A DNA stretch of 64,000 nucleotides from Taeniopygia guttata (taxonomy: Eukaryota; Chordata; Aves; Passeriformes; Estrildidae): contig NC_133030.1 in assembly GCF_048771995.1 (NCBI RefSeq), positions 56,700,001 to 56,764,000 of the forward strand, given 5' to 3'. Under the pieces are notes generated by a model. That model was not told where the DNA came from and did not search any database. It worked only from the letters and a program-made list of their open reading frames with translations. Made by a program: the position numbers and the translations under genes. The first letter of the stretch is position 1, and the number at the start of each line of letters is the position of its first letter. Positions 27,001 through 38,266 of the stretch are shown here, piece after piece.

Positions 27001-29508
27001 GAGAATATGTTCCAAATTGGATTGAAACCAAACCAGCAGTGCTGAAAGATCTCAAATAGAAATGTCTCTGTTTAACAATCTCCTGTTTTGAGAAGGTACA
27101 GGTGTCAGGGATGGTTTAGAATTTGGTTATTTAGCTGGGATTAATTAGTCACATGTAATTTTCAGAACTATTTAAACTGATTATTTGAATGCTGAAGCAT
27201 GGGGTTGGCAAAGGTAATGATTTTAGGGGTTTATTTGACTTTTCATGCAAGTTATATGCAAACAGAAGGATGGTGCTGAAGGTAAAAACCTATTTTGCAC
27301 TTGAAAAAGTCACTTTGTAGAACTGTAATTTAACAGAGAAAGAATCAGATGCATTTCTCTAACATAGCTAAACTCCCATTCTCTTCCTTTCTTGCCCCCC
27401 AGCATTAAATCAATGCCCAGGCAGCTTAAACTTACTTCATTACTCCTTATATTACTGGAAAACTGTATTGCTTTTAACAAATCTGATTAAGAGGCATTTC
27501 TCAGCAATGCCTTGGTGCTAATTAAGGGTAATGCTAATTGGAATTTTTTTTTTTATTAAAAATTGGTTTTTTATTAATTGAAGTCACAGATTGATATGTG
27601 TATCTGATGCCTTGAGGGGATACCTGGAACAGAGGCTTGACAGAGTTAGAGAATAAAGTAGGTATTTATTAAAATGCTTTCAAAGGAAACTCCTTGGGCA
27701 GTGCAAAGCCTTGCATGGGCTACACCAAGATGGACAATAGTCAACATTTTTCTCAGACAGGTATAAGTTAGGTCTGTTTGCATATCAGATGTTAATTGTC
27801 CAATTATAGCTTCAGGTAATGAAGTCACATTCCCCAGGTTTGCTTCTCTCCCCAATTTACTTTTGTTTATACTTTTTGGGCCGGTGGCTGTGTTGATGAG
27901 CTTGGTTCTCAGGCCTGAAAGGCTTGTTTAGTCTGACCAAAAGGTGAAGAAGGCTAACTAGCATTCTATACAGAGCTCAGAGTTGTACACTAATGTAGTA
28001 CAGAATCTGAAAAATGCAAAAGCTGAAATGTAAGGCATCATTTGTAGAACTGCTTCTGCCATAAAATTGTTTTAATGCAAAGGGAGACACATGATAAAAC
28101 ACACCTTCAGAAAGTAAAATTTAGTGGTTGTTATTTGAGGGAAACTTCTCTTTATGTTGTATGCATTGAAATAAGAGAAAAATGCATAAAGAAATTAATT
28201 AACAAAATGTAAATTATGTTTTTTTTAGGACGTTTCAGAAAACCAAGCTGATCTTTTTGAAGAATCAAATATCAAAGATAATGAGGACTTTAGATTTGAT
28301 GGATTCAGTGTTAATGACTGCAAAACATTGATCCAGACCAAGGTAAGGATTACTCTGGAAGGGAGCACTTCCAGAGTGTATTTAGCATCTTCCTCCCTGC
28401 TGTTCTCATGTCCTGGGTCTCATGCACATGTTCTCATGTAATGGCTTGGTGCTGGTATAACTTTTGGATGTGGAATTGGTTTTTGGTCTTTGAAACCTCT
28501 CTGACTGCTTCAGAAAAGATACCTTGGCACTGGTTTGTTTCTTGTTGTAGCAATGAAAGTTGGAAGGAAAATTGTGTCATTCTCCATTGCTGTGAAACAC
28601 CTCAGTCACCTCACTCTGGTTTTTAGCAAGGTATTTTGGAGGAATATACTTAAACCCAAGGTCCCTTCCTCAGTGCAGAATAAAACTGAGCAGCTGTTGT
28701 CACTGTAGAGACAGATAGTTTGAGACACACTTTCATTGCTCTGTTTTGTTCTATTTCATGGCTTTTACAGTGAAGGTGTATAAATGTTCTGGGAACCTTG
28801 TACATAAGAGATGATAGGCTGGAAAATTCAGAAATAAAATTTAAAAAGACTGTCCAGCTTATTCCTTCATAACTCAGTTCTGCTTTCTTCAGTGAGTATG
28901 TGATGGAGGGATCACAGTGGCTGAATCACACTGTAAATGTGTAAAATACAGGAACAGGGTTTAGACAAAGGAGAAGTGGTTTGAGGTAGACAAAAAAAGA
29001 ATAAAAGAAAAAAGAATTGCAGTACAAAGTTAAATTAAAAGGACAATATTTTTTTCTGGGATAGCCTCATAAGGGAAAGAACAAATGCTGCAGCTTGATG
29101 TCTCAAAGAAAAAATCATTCAAAAACATAAGTTGCTATTTCTAATTTAAAGTAAGTAAAATCTTACAATGGGATGTTTTCCATTTATCTTCATATTTATG
29201 TCCTTTTTTTCCTCTAAACAATTTAAAATAAATTTTTAAAATACTATTTTAATGAAAATGTATAAAAATTAGGTTGGCATATGCAAAGTGATTAGCCTCT
29301 TATAGGATGGAAAAAATTAACTAAGGTTTTGTTTTTCACTCAGCTTTCTGTGCCACCGGACTCCAGACATGGTCACCTTTTCACCTGTAACCTCTTTTTG
29401 AAGACATCATCAAATGAAAACACACACTATATAACAATCCCAAGGAAGAAACAGATTTTTTCTACACACAACCTAAAAATGAAATTTTTCAGTAGTGATG
29501 TTTGTTGA
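20559..29508 (+). CDS. CLBA1: CLBA1, clathrin-binding box of aftiphilin containing 1 (five coding exons)
   Basis: Coding exons are 20559–21011, 24427–24575, 26325–26454, 28229–28342 and 29344–29508. All junctions are AG/GT and all phases agree, giving 336 residues; the human protein is of similar length. Seen: an acidic Ser-rich N-terminal half with WGDFEGF at residues 86–92, the short aromatic/acidic type of motif aftiphilin uses to bind AP adaptors; then the aftiphilin clathrin-binding-box segment at about residues 208–244 (VWRALRDFDN… PWSKSHCQENLL…VLGVDANQK); then a conserved tail with TIPRKK and the C-terminus KFFSSDVC. The family is linked to clathrin and adaptor binding in vesicle trafficking; CLBA1 itself is little studied. 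The ATG at 20559 is chosen because it follows the splice acceptor at 20517–20519; the in-frame reading upstream of it lies in the acceptor. A non-coding first exon probably lies in the CpG island at 19.2–19.85 kb. Identification rests on recalled human C14orf79/CLBA1 similarity and on synteny with CDCA4. Confidence 0.92.
22466..22512 (-). mobile_element. Short CR1-like relic in CLBA1 intron
   Basis: GTGGGTTGGAAGGGATCTCT followed by AGAAATATCTCAGG resembles the reversed CR1 3' end. It is too short for a firm call. Confidence 0.4.
24427..24575 (+). CDS. CLBA1: CLBA1 coding exon 2 (residues 152–201)
   Basis: Acceptor TTTTTTCTAG|GAAGAC, donor CTTTG|GTAATG. The exon is 149 bp and leaves phase 2, so Cys201 is split across the intron. 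It encodes EDHSYEETFKLGFPEVFVP and a Leu-rich segment before the clathrin-binding box. Confidence 0.9.
26325..26454 (+). CDS. CLBA1: CLBA1 coding exon 3, clathrin-binding box (residues 201–244)
   Basis: Acceptor GTTTCCTAG|CATGG, donor CAAAAG|GTAATT. The 130-bp exon restores phase 0. It carries the family signature: VWRALRDFD, then PWSKSHCQENLL, then VLGVDANQK. This is the best diagnostic segment for the aftiphilin clathrin-binding-box family. Confidence 0.93.
27605..27990 (-). mobile_element. Solo LTR of an avian endogenous retrovirus (fossil)
   Basis: A roughly 0.39-kb block with the look of a passerine ERV LTR. In minus orientation it has a poly(A) signal region (AATAAATACC, then CTTTATTCTC) near the 3' end and TGT-type sequence at the 5' end. 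No internal viral genes lie beside it, so it is read as a solo LTR, broken, of moderate to old age. It is antisense to CLBA1, in the intron before coding exon 4. Family is uncertain; ends are approximate. Confidence 0.5.
28229..28342 (+). CDS. CLBA1: CLBA1 coding exon 4 (residues 245–282)
   Basis: Acceptor TTTTTTTTAG|GACGTT, donor ACCAAG|GTAAGG. The exon is 114 bp, phase 0 at both ends, so skipping it would keep the frame. It encodes an acidic linker ending in CKTLIQTK. A perfect 10-bp-stem hairpin lies just after its donor. Confidence 0.88.
28352..28377 (+). other. CLBA1: Perfect hairpin next to a CLBA1 5' splice site
   Basis: ACTCTGGAAG, loop GGAGCA, CTTCCAGAGT: a 10-bp perfect stem with a 6-nt loop. 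It starts nine bases after the GT of the donor for coding exon 4. Confidence 0.8.
29344..29508 (+). CDS. CLBA1: CLBA1 terminal coding exon (residues 283–336)
   Basis: Acceptor TTTTTCACTCAG|CTTTCTG; stop TGA at 29506–29508. It encodes LSVPPDSRHGHLF, then LFLKTSSNEN, TIPRKK and the C-terminus KFFSSDVC. The basic, aromatic tail matches my recollection of the human C14orf79 C-terminus. Confidence 0.9.
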   Translation, partial: LSVPPDSRHGHLFTCNLFLKTSSNENTHYITIPRKKQIFSTHNLKMKFFSSDVC

Positions 29509-30014
29509 ACTAAATGCAATTTTCAGCCTTTTTTTTTTTCCCCCTTGTTTTGAATGAAATGCAGTTTATCTTAATTTTGTTACTGACTTGGTACTACAGA
29601 CCACAGACATTGTTTAGGAAAGTGATATAATGCTGTATATGAGGGACCTAAGGCCACATTATTTTAAGACATTTCTCCTGTTTAGTTGTGAAGTCAAATT
29701 TTGTAATTTTGCCCTGCTAAGTTTTGCTGCAGAGTTGTCTCTTACAGTAAATGCTGCAGCTGCAACCACGCCTCAAGGTAACTCTGGTGGACTCTCCTGA
29801 ACTACTGACCTTTCAGACTTTAATGCCTCTTCAGTCAAAACCCTTTTTCCCTGCCAAAATCCACACAAGTCTCAGGTGTGTTCTAAGGTGCCTTGTCACC
29901 ATCTCTGCTCATACTTGCTCCAGTTTGGATCAGCTGAGACCTGTGGCTTTGCCACTGCTGGGTGTGATGAGAAGAGCCTTTCTTCATTTGGGGACTTTCA
30001 GTGGGGTTTAGAAG

Positions 30015-30115
30015 AATAAAAGCGTTTTAATTTCTGTCTGGTAAAGCCTGCTGTGGTGATAGGGGTGGAGGCAGCAAAATGCTTCATTCTGGGGTTGATT
30101 TCTGGCTGAAATAAA
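30015..30115 (+). terminator. CLBA1: CLBA1 poly(A) signals
   Basis: Two canonical AATAAA hexamers follow the stop codon, at 30015–30020 and 30110–30115. They are about 510 and 600 nt after the stop. G/T-rich sequence follows the second. Either would give a short 3' UTR; which one is used cannot be told from sequence. Confidence 0.55.
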
Positions 30116-30129
30116 TCACCTTGTTGAAG

Positions 30130-33100
30130 CTGATTGCCACAGGACACGTTGGGTTCATTCAGCCACACTTACTCCACACATACCCTGCTTGTAAAAGCTC
30201 AGCAGTGTTGAGTTCAGGACTTGAATAATGGTGTAAATTCCTGCCCTTTTAAAATTTTATGGAAACTATTGACTGTTGCCCATCTTCCTGCGTGCCTGAG
30301 TGCCGCAGGGGATGCACTTCACTGTCACTCAGGAGAATCCGTGCTGGTTCCCTGCCAACTGCAACAGCTTTATTTATTCATTGGCAGTAACTTTTACACA
30401 AGTTACTGATCTGTTTGCTGCTCTAGCCATTCTGAATATGAAAATTTTATATGGCTTTTTGTTTTAAAGAGTTTCTAAGCATGGCAACTGATATTTTATG
30501 TGCTGAAAGCAGCGAACAAAGTTGGGTGTTCCGAAACGAAGTCAATTAATTATTTAATTAGTTTAACACATTAGTTAATGATGTGCATATTCTGTTCTCA
30601 GAATTAAGAATACTATAAAGCACTGGCAGACTTCAACCCTTAATCTAGTAAACTATTCAGCAGTGACATAACAGTTGCTGCAATAACTTCAGTAATGCTG
30701 ATGATACCTCAGTGTTCTTAACATGGGATGAACTCTGTCCTGCTTACTCAGTAGATGGAACAGGGCATTTAGAAAAATGCTCTTTTAAAGTGGCTCTGCA
30801 GCTTCCCTGGCCCTGGAGGGAGTCCTGCAATGCCAAACTAGAAACTTCATCTGTATACAAGAACAGGATTAACTTTTTCAGTTAACCTAGATTTGAATTA
30901 ATTTTCAGTTTCCCTTATATTCTTTCAGAGCTCATAAACATGTATTAAATAGGTTGTAGTCATAAGCTCACAAAATGTTAAATTGCTAGTAAATGGTGAA
31001 TGAATAGTTGAGGTTAGAAATAAACATTATTAAAACCAATTATAAGATTAAAATCCCATTTTTATGTTTTCAGACAAGCAGGGGCCTGCAGAGGGGCTTA
31101 AGGGGGCAACTCATAGTGTGTGTAACATTCACTGATACATCAGAGCTCTCTTTTCCTCTGGGCTTTCAACTTTGCCTTTGCTTTTGTGAGCACTGGATGA
31201 ATGTATGGAAAAATGTTTTGCGCTGTTACCCTGGGAGAAGGATGAATACGTCATCTTTCCCTCACATTAGCAGGTTTTACAGCCCTGTCCAAGGTACAGA
31301 ATGGAAAGAAAAAGGGGTTCAGCCCTTGTGATTCAGCAGGGAAATGAACTACTGGGGTTCCAAAGGTGATGGGCTCCACCTTCCAGGTCCTTCTCTTTAG
31401 GACAGGTGCTTTGGGCCACCTGAGCCCTCACTACCCGTAAGGCTGAATCAGACAAATGAGGGACTTTGTAACTCCCATTTCCAATCTGAGATGAACAAAT
31501 TCACATTCCAGGGGAAAAGACTAGCAAAATTGCAACGGCAAAATAATTCAATTCAGCTTCAAGGCTGGGCAGTTCCGGTCACCCTCCAGCCCCCATGGGA
31601 ATTTGCACTCGACCGGCACATTTGGGGTACCCACAAAGACAAAACCGGACTCTCTCAACCGACAAAAGATCAGGGGACAAACCACAGGGACATTCGTAGC
31701 AATGAATGAATTTAGAATTCAGCCTCGCCTCCCGTGGTTATCCTGGGAACCGTGAGGTGTTCTGCACAAGCAGTGGCTGCTCTTGCCGCGACTCATTTCC
31801 TCGCCCGCTGTCCCTGGCAGCCGCCCGGGGTGCCACCACCGCCGTGTCCCCACGGCTGCTCCAGAGGCACCCCCAGTCTGAGCTCTGCAAGTGGCACGCA
31901 GAGGAAACACCACTCTGTACCTCAGCACGTTTTAAGCTACAAATTTCACCGTTTCTCATCTTAGCTCTGAGCTCTCAGCTGTGAAATCCTGAGTTTTGGT
32001 GAACTGAATGTGTTGCTGTACTCAGTGTTTGCGGAAAGCAAATACTGCAGACTTCTGACATTTGCTTAGGGTTTTGAAAAGGTGACAGTGAGAGCAAGGC
32101 AGAAGTTCTGGACAGCAGCACTAGGCAGGAATGCCTCTTTCTTCTGCTGGGATTAGAGCGAAAATAGACCCACAGAACAAAGTTTTACAAAGTTCCAGTC
32201 AGCAGTGTGACTACTGACATGCTTCCTTTGTGGAAGGAACGCTGTAAACGTTCTTCAGACAAAACCCCCTCAAAACAACTTCATTGTGAAAGACTGAAAA
32301 ATTTTCAATGCATATTCTAAAATGTGGAATTTAATTAATAATAATAATTTTTAAAATGGTCAAGAAAAAGAGGGGGGACAGTCAAGACTCCAGAATGATT
32401 TCTAACCATACTATAAGCCCCCCACTGGTTGCATATGCAGAAGCTGGAGTGAAAAACAAAAAAAATAAATTTTGTAGATTTTTTTTTTTCAAAATGCAAG
32501 GTCATTGAAGGATTTAAAGGCACTCTGGTGGATTTTCATTATGAAGATCAGCTTTAATAGTTTAAAAAATGGGACTTCCTGGAGTATGCCTGCTCCAGTT
32601 AAGACAGCAAAGGGAATTGGGCTGAAACTGAGCTACCCGCAAATTAATTGTGAACCCCCGAATTTCCCTGTGGATCCAAGTTTAACTTTCCAGATCCACT
32701 CTGGAAGATTCAAAAGAGAAGAAGTTTTTGCTCCTTCTACTGAAATATGTCTGAGAACCTCCTAAATTGCCTCCCACAGCACAGCTTGGATGCCAGAGCA
32801 CAGCCAGCCCAGCTTAGTGCTCTGCTGGGTGGGATAAGCAGGCCCTGATGAGGAAAAAATGTATGGAATGAAGTTGCAACATTTTTAGCTTTTTTAGTCA
32901 AGGCAAGATGCCTGTGAATGCTGGGCAAATCCTGAAATGCCAAAAATCTTCCAGCTTCCCCAAACCTACTTTATTAACACTTCTACAGACACTTCTGCAT
33001 CTTCAGAGCTCAGTGCCTCACTTCTAACATTGAACAGCTCAAAATTAGTTTTGCCACTAATTTATAACTCATCTTCCTCACAGAACTAATGGATAAGTTA

Positions 33101-34700
33101 TTTTGTGTATTTTACTGTAGCTTATGCTGGAAAATTAGTCTTCTAAAGTGTCCCTTCCAGCACAGAGATTGCAGAACTGGACAGAGCACTGTGGGTAGCA
33201 CCCAGCCCTCCCCACTGAGCTGTGCTGCTCTAAATCCTTTTAAGTTCAGATCTTTCGGCGTGGCTAAAATTGATGCAAGTGTATGAAAGCCTACACCACT
33301 GAAAGCTTCAAAAATATTTTCTTAAAACACTGAACTGCAGCACACCCTGGCAAGGCAGTGTTTTCTGCTGCCACAGGCACAGGCTCAGCTCTGTGCTGCA
33401 GCATCCTCAGGAATGAGTCACTCCAAGAGCTGATGGCACAGGGGTCACACCACCGGGGTTCTGTGCAGTTCCTAGATCTGTGCTTTTCAGGTTCCATGAC
33501 AAAGGGAAGTCTGTAAGCAGCAGCCAGTGCAGTCTCATCAGTGAAAGTTATGCATCAATCTAGATTGTATGTTTTTTTTCCCTTAAAATGGAGGGAACTT
33601 GATGTAATTCTTAAAATGGCACATAAACAGATTTGTTTCTATTTAAATGCCTAAAAATGATGGTAAGTGGCAATTCTGCCTCCATTCAAACATTAAAAGT
33701 TCATTGCAGAAGGGTTAAGATCTTGTTTTAGAGGTCTACAACAGCAAGAGGATGAAAGCCTCTAAACCTGAAGCTGCTGGTTTTATTTGTACAAGCAGCC
33801 TTTTGCTAGCCCAGAGTGGCAGGGCTTTGGTCCAGCCTGACAAGCACACAGGTCTGAAAAGTCACTGCTATGTGTGTCAAGGACACTTGTATGTGACACT
33901 TGCTTTGAGGCACAGCAGCCCCTGAAGGGACACTGAGAACTGCAGGGGCTGGGAGCAGCTGACAGAGTACTGGAGACAAAGCCCAGAGGACACAGCTCAA
34001 TGCTAAATTCCCGTGTCACCTGCTCCCAACAGGAATCCCCCCTCCCCACCGGCTGGAAAACACCCTCTGGGCCATCCCTGCTTTGGTTACAAAGGGGATG
34101 TGAGGGTGCAGTGCTTTTTAGTGAAAACTCAGAGCCAGAGCAAAGCTGCAGCTTGGGTAGCTGGAGTAGAGAAAACCTATGGATTGTGGTAAATGAGTGT
34201 AACATTATTAGAAGATTCTAAATTCCAGACTCAGGCTCCCAAGCTGGGAGGATGAGATGCTGTGTAAGACAACAACCACTAAACAATGGAGCAGCAAACA
34301 CCATCAAGACCCCCAGATCTTCTTATTACTAATAGTCTGAATCATTACTGTTAGAGGCATAACTGCCCAGGAATTTCAGTGTTCACAGTCCCTCTTTGGA
34401 GGCACCCAGCTCAAGCTGTGGTGCCTTCCTAAAGGAATCCATCCTTCAGGGTATGTGGAAACCTCATGTGGAACCCTGTTATGGGGCCTGGCATATGTAA
34501 TTTCTGTACAGGTATTTATTATTTCTAGGGATAAAGGATGGGGGGAGAGGGGGCATGTGGAGAAGGAAAAAAGCTACAAATGCCTAGGGAAAATGCTATG
34601 TCTTTGTGAGTGAAAGACCAAAGAAAAGGTGGCAGGGCGCCACAGATTTTTTTTTATGCTTTGTTTTTAAAACAGTCACATACCAACGGCTCCAAAATAT
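30130..34700. other. Intergenic region between convergent 3' ends
   Basis: Lies between the end of CLBA1 (+) and the end of the SERTA-domain gene (-). A CpG-containing, GC-richer island of about 0.4 kb (31.5–31.9 kb) stands out; the rest is unremarkable AT-rich DNA. No gene seen. Confidence 0.5.
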
Positions 34701-34727
34701 AACTGGTTTAAATGCAAAACTGTGGCT

Positions 34728-34733
34728 TTTATT
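34728..34733 (-). terminator. Distal poly(A) signal of the SERTA-domain gene
   Basis: AATAAA on the minus strand, about 2.7 kb after the stop. A G/T-rich stretch (GTTGGTATGTGACTGTTTT in the gene's sense) follows 35–65 nt later, as expected of a downstream element. Confidence 0.45.
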
Positions 34734-35919
34734 TCCAAACATACAATAAATAGGTCCACCACAACTAGCCTCTAACTTCATTTTACATGGAAGGATTTTA
34801 AAGTTAATTTGTGCATATTTAAAAATTAAACTTCCCTTTGCACATAATTCCAAACATAACCGAACTGCATTACACACCAGCTCATGGTCTTGGCACTGTG
34901 ACACAAGCAACCAATTAGAAACAGAGCTCTGTAGCCAACACTTGTACAAAAATTGCATTTTGAATTGTTGATAAAAGATCTACCAACAATTAAATCTTTT
35001 GCTGCAGTATACAAAAAACTTTAGTACATAAATGTTGAAAAGCAAGTTGTCTTCTCTTCTGTTTCTGTAGAGACTGCAAAGTAAGTGGATTTATTAAGTG
35101 TTCACTATTTGCTATATGATACAATTTTCATACCAAAATATCTTTACTGCATAGTAACATTCCATATTTTCAAATGCAAAAAGATTAGATGCAGTCTTTT
35201 TATTTTATCCCTCATCACTGAATTTAAAGACATTTTTAACCGCATCTCTGTTTCATCACAGTGCAGAAGGCCCTTAATATTTCAAGGATTTATTCAGTCA
35301 TATTTTTAATACAAAAGTAGAGGCTGAGGAAAAGCCAGAGTAGTCTATACACAATGCACAATCTGTGTACATTCTGAAGCTGTACCTCTTCAAGAACTAG
35401 CTATACACTCTTCAAACAAATCCCTTTATCCAGCAATTCAAAATGCTTTAGATCAGAAATTTTATATTAGAATCAATACAATATATGCATATAAATACAT
35501 TTATACCCTTCAGTTGCTAAACAACCCAGATGGCTGCGAGGATGTGACCTGAAATGGTTCTCCATTGGCCTGGGATACCAAATTATGTCGGCAGCTAACT
35601 GTTAACCAAGAGAGTCACAGTAAAAAATGGAGATCTCTGCACAAGGTAGGTGTGCCACAGCATCAGTTAAGACTAGAAATACCAGGTGACACCCTGGCCC
35701 CTTCAACAGGGCCAGGATTTCAACTTCTGTGAGATGCAACACACAGGCAACATTTTTTCCCTCTGCCGACACTCTGTTCATAAAAAGTCTCAGCAGAACA
35801 ACAAAAATCCAAAAAAAATACAACAAACCAAAGCAAAGGTTTTACAACTGCAAGTTTCCAAGACAGGTGCTGCAGCTTTCAAGAACAAAGTAAAAGTTTT
35901 ATAATTAAAAAAAAGAAGG

Positions 35920-35935
35920 AAAAAAAAAAAAAAAA
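35920..35935. repeat. A16 homopolymer
   Basis: A-rich tract within the probable 3' UTR of the SERTA-domain gene (U-rich in the transcript). Confidence 0.85.
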
Positions 35936-37132
35936 CCAAAATCCAAACCAAAATAAGCAGTGTGCAAGTGTGAAACTCAGAAGACGACAGCAGGGATCGA
36001 TCGAGACCTCGGTTCAGGCTGAAACACAGAGCCCAAACTGCCTGATGGACAACCAGTTCTCACTGCAAATCTCATCTCCAGCTGAGCAGGATGTTTGTGT
36101 ATCTGCATAAAAACACCCCTGCCCCACCCAGGACAGCCGGGGCAGCAGCTCCGGGGTGGCCCCAGCCCCAGGGAGGGACAGAGCCACCAGCACTGGGTCC
36201 CCGCAGCCCCACGGGTGCTCCAGGGCTGTCACAGCAGAGGGTGATGAGTTCTCAGTGCTCTCAGCTGGGCTTCTGAAAGGATGCAGAAATGGTGGCTGAG
36301 TATCCTCCAAAGGTGCTAGAGGTTTTAAGTTTGAAGCGTTTCTTCCCACAATGCCAGGTATACAAATGTGTATCTCTTTAAATAATATTGCACATAAAAA
36401 TCATCTTAAAATTTGTAGTGAAAACAGGGTTGAAGGACAGTGTTTTCCAAAAGAGAATAAAAAGCTACCTGTACATAGTAAATTTTAATTTAAAGAACGC
36501 CAAGATTATTCAAAATCTAAGCACATAATACTGACAGAAAAATGTTAAATTGCACAATCTACATATAAATTAATTTGTAAATACTTAAAAGTTTTTAAAC
36601 ATTGAATACCCTTGATTTCACAAATCAGCTAGGTCACTGCCAAAGGATCAACTTAATGAGTTAGAAGTACTTTCCCCCAGAAAGAAACAGAAACAAAAAG
36701 ATTTGCAGTCTCAGATGAAGCACTGGAAAGAGTTAAAGCATTTCAGCTCAGAGGTAGTGCTAAACACATCCAACTAGAAGTCCATTATATTTGAACTATG
36801 ATGAAATAACGTAGTAAAATGTAGAAAGACTATAAAATTTACAAAAATAAATAGTTCTGAACGCTTTAGAAAATGCAAGAGACTTTGTTGGTAAGTGTCT
36901 TGATCTGCTTTTCTGACCAAAAGAAAGCAAAGCGTGTCTCATTTTTAAAATATACCCATCTCTAAGAACGTGTCTGCAATCCGCACAATCTAACTCTGCA
37001 ACTTGACAGATGCCAGCTTGGCATAGACTCTGATATTAAAAATAAAATGGAGGCTTTTTAAAAGATCACCTCATATGAAATTTGCTTTGCATGTAAATTC
37101 TTCTGTCAAATTAAAAATTGCACATAAAAAAG

Positions 37133-37138
37133 TTTATT
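37133..37138 (-). terminator. Proximal poly(A) signal of the SERTA-domain gene
   Basis: AATAAA on the minus strand, about 280 nt after the stop codon. It is the first canonical hexamer downstream and would give a short 3' UTR. Confidence 0.45.
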
Positions 37139-37414
37139 GAAAGAGGCATGAGGGGTGATGAGGGTATGTGCCCATTGTTCCACATACACCCTGGAAGGAA
37201 AATGATGATTGCACAGTTCTGATAAATAATTTTTCTTTTTTAAAATCTGCCACTTTTTTGGTTTGTAAGTTTTGGAATTATTCAGAAAATTCTACTATGG
37301 ACAAATTATTATTTAGTTTGCTTTTTAAAGAATTCTTTACAACTATTCCAGTGGTTTTTATCCTGAAACCAAATGCAAGTGGCAGTCTAAAAGTATCTTT
37401 GGGTAAAACAAGTA

Positions 37415-38266
37415 TCAGGATCCAACGAGAATTTCCATGATGTGGTCCAACTCACTCAGATCTGTTCTACATATCTGAATGTTGTTTGCTGAAGAAGAAT
37501 TACAAGATGGGAAGGTTTTCAATGGTTCCTCTGTAGCAAGAGATGGAGATCTGGGCGGCATCAGGGGAGGGCAACAGAAGTCTGAATCATACATTGAAGT
37601 GTCAATATCTTCAAAAATGTCATCTATTGCCAAGTCCTTCAAGTAACTGGTTGAATTTGAAATCTCAAAGGAACCAAACACACATTCAGCTCCCTTCAAA
37701 TCCTGTCTGTCATCTTCTAGTTTCAGACCAGTATTTTCTGGAAACTTTGGCTGGTCATCTCCAGTAGGAACCAGACAAGTAGGTGGGCTGATATCTTCTA
37801 CAAAGTCTAAATCCTTCAGAATAGACGAAATAGCAGATGACATGTCATCGTCTGAAACGATCAGCAGGCTGTTTTCAATCGGGTCTTCTACAGACCGCAG
37901 GTCACAGCAGTGAGACTCCTGCTGACCAACACCTGAAGGCAACTGAAGGGAAATCCCAGGTGACTCCAGCCCTGTGTAGCTGTGAGAAGCAGGAGCAATG
38001 CCAGGGCAGATACTCACTGGCTGCTGGTTGCTCTCTTGTCTCATCTCCTCCTGGATCTGCCGCACGGTGTTGGCGATGAGCACGGAGCGGTGCAGGTTGG
38101 GCTCCACCAGCATTTTGTACGTCTGCAGCTTGGTGAGGCACATGTTGAGCACCAGCTGCCGCTTGAGCGGGTAGGGCAGACCTCGACTGGAATCAAAGGC
38201 ACTCGAGAGACCAGCCATGCTCTCCTCATAGTCACTCAGCTTGCGCTTTAGGCCTCTCCCCAACAT
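37415..38266 (-). CDS. SERTA-domain transcriptional co-regulator, SERTAD2-like/CDCA4-like (not CDCA4)
   Basis: A single coding exon encodes 283 residues; the ATG is at 38266, four bases inside an exon that starts after the acceptor TTGTCTTGCAG (exon base 38270). Seen: N-terminal GLKRK (5–9), the basic motif that family members use for cyclin A binding; SERTA domain at about 35–80 with SVLIANTVRQIQEEM; an acidic amphipathic patch DMSSAISSILKDLD (141–154); a conserved block with IFEDIDTSMYDSDF (217–230); and the acidic C-terminus DLSELDHIMEILVGS (269–283). SERTA proteins (TRIP-Br family) are nuclear co-regulators of E2F/DP transcription that contact PHD/bromodomain proteins through the C-terminus. 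The SERTA core is nearly identical to that of CDCA4 in this window, while residues 198–230 and the C-terminus best resemble SERTAD2. It matches none of the human members I can recall, so no symbol is given. Intact, with no sign of decay. Confidence 0.9.
   Translation of the reverse strand: MLGRGLKRKLSDYEESMAGLSSAFDSSRGLPYPLKRQLVLNMCLTKLQTYKMLVEPNLHRSVLIANTVRQIQEEMRQESNQQPVSICPGIAPASHSYTGLESPGISLQLPSGVGQQESHCCDLRSVEDPIENSLLIVSDDDMSSAISSILKDLDFVEDISPPTCLVPTGDDQPKFPENTGLKLEDDRQDLKGAECVFGSFEISNSTSYLKDLAIDDIFEDIDTSMYDSDFCCPPLMPPRSPSLATEEPLKTFPSCNSSSANNIQICRTDLSELDHIMEILVGS

Larger units (their letters stand above)
34710..37414 (-). other. Likely 3' UTR of the SERTA-domain gene
   Basis: After the TGA at 37415–37417 the sequence is AT-rich, free of recognisable transposons, and contains several poly(A) signals on the minus strand. 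Long AU-rich 3' UTRs are usual for SERTA genes. The end near 34.71 kb is inferred from the last strong signal at 34728–34733, which has a G/T-rich segment after it. A shorter form ending near 37.11 kb is also possible. Confidence 0.4.
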
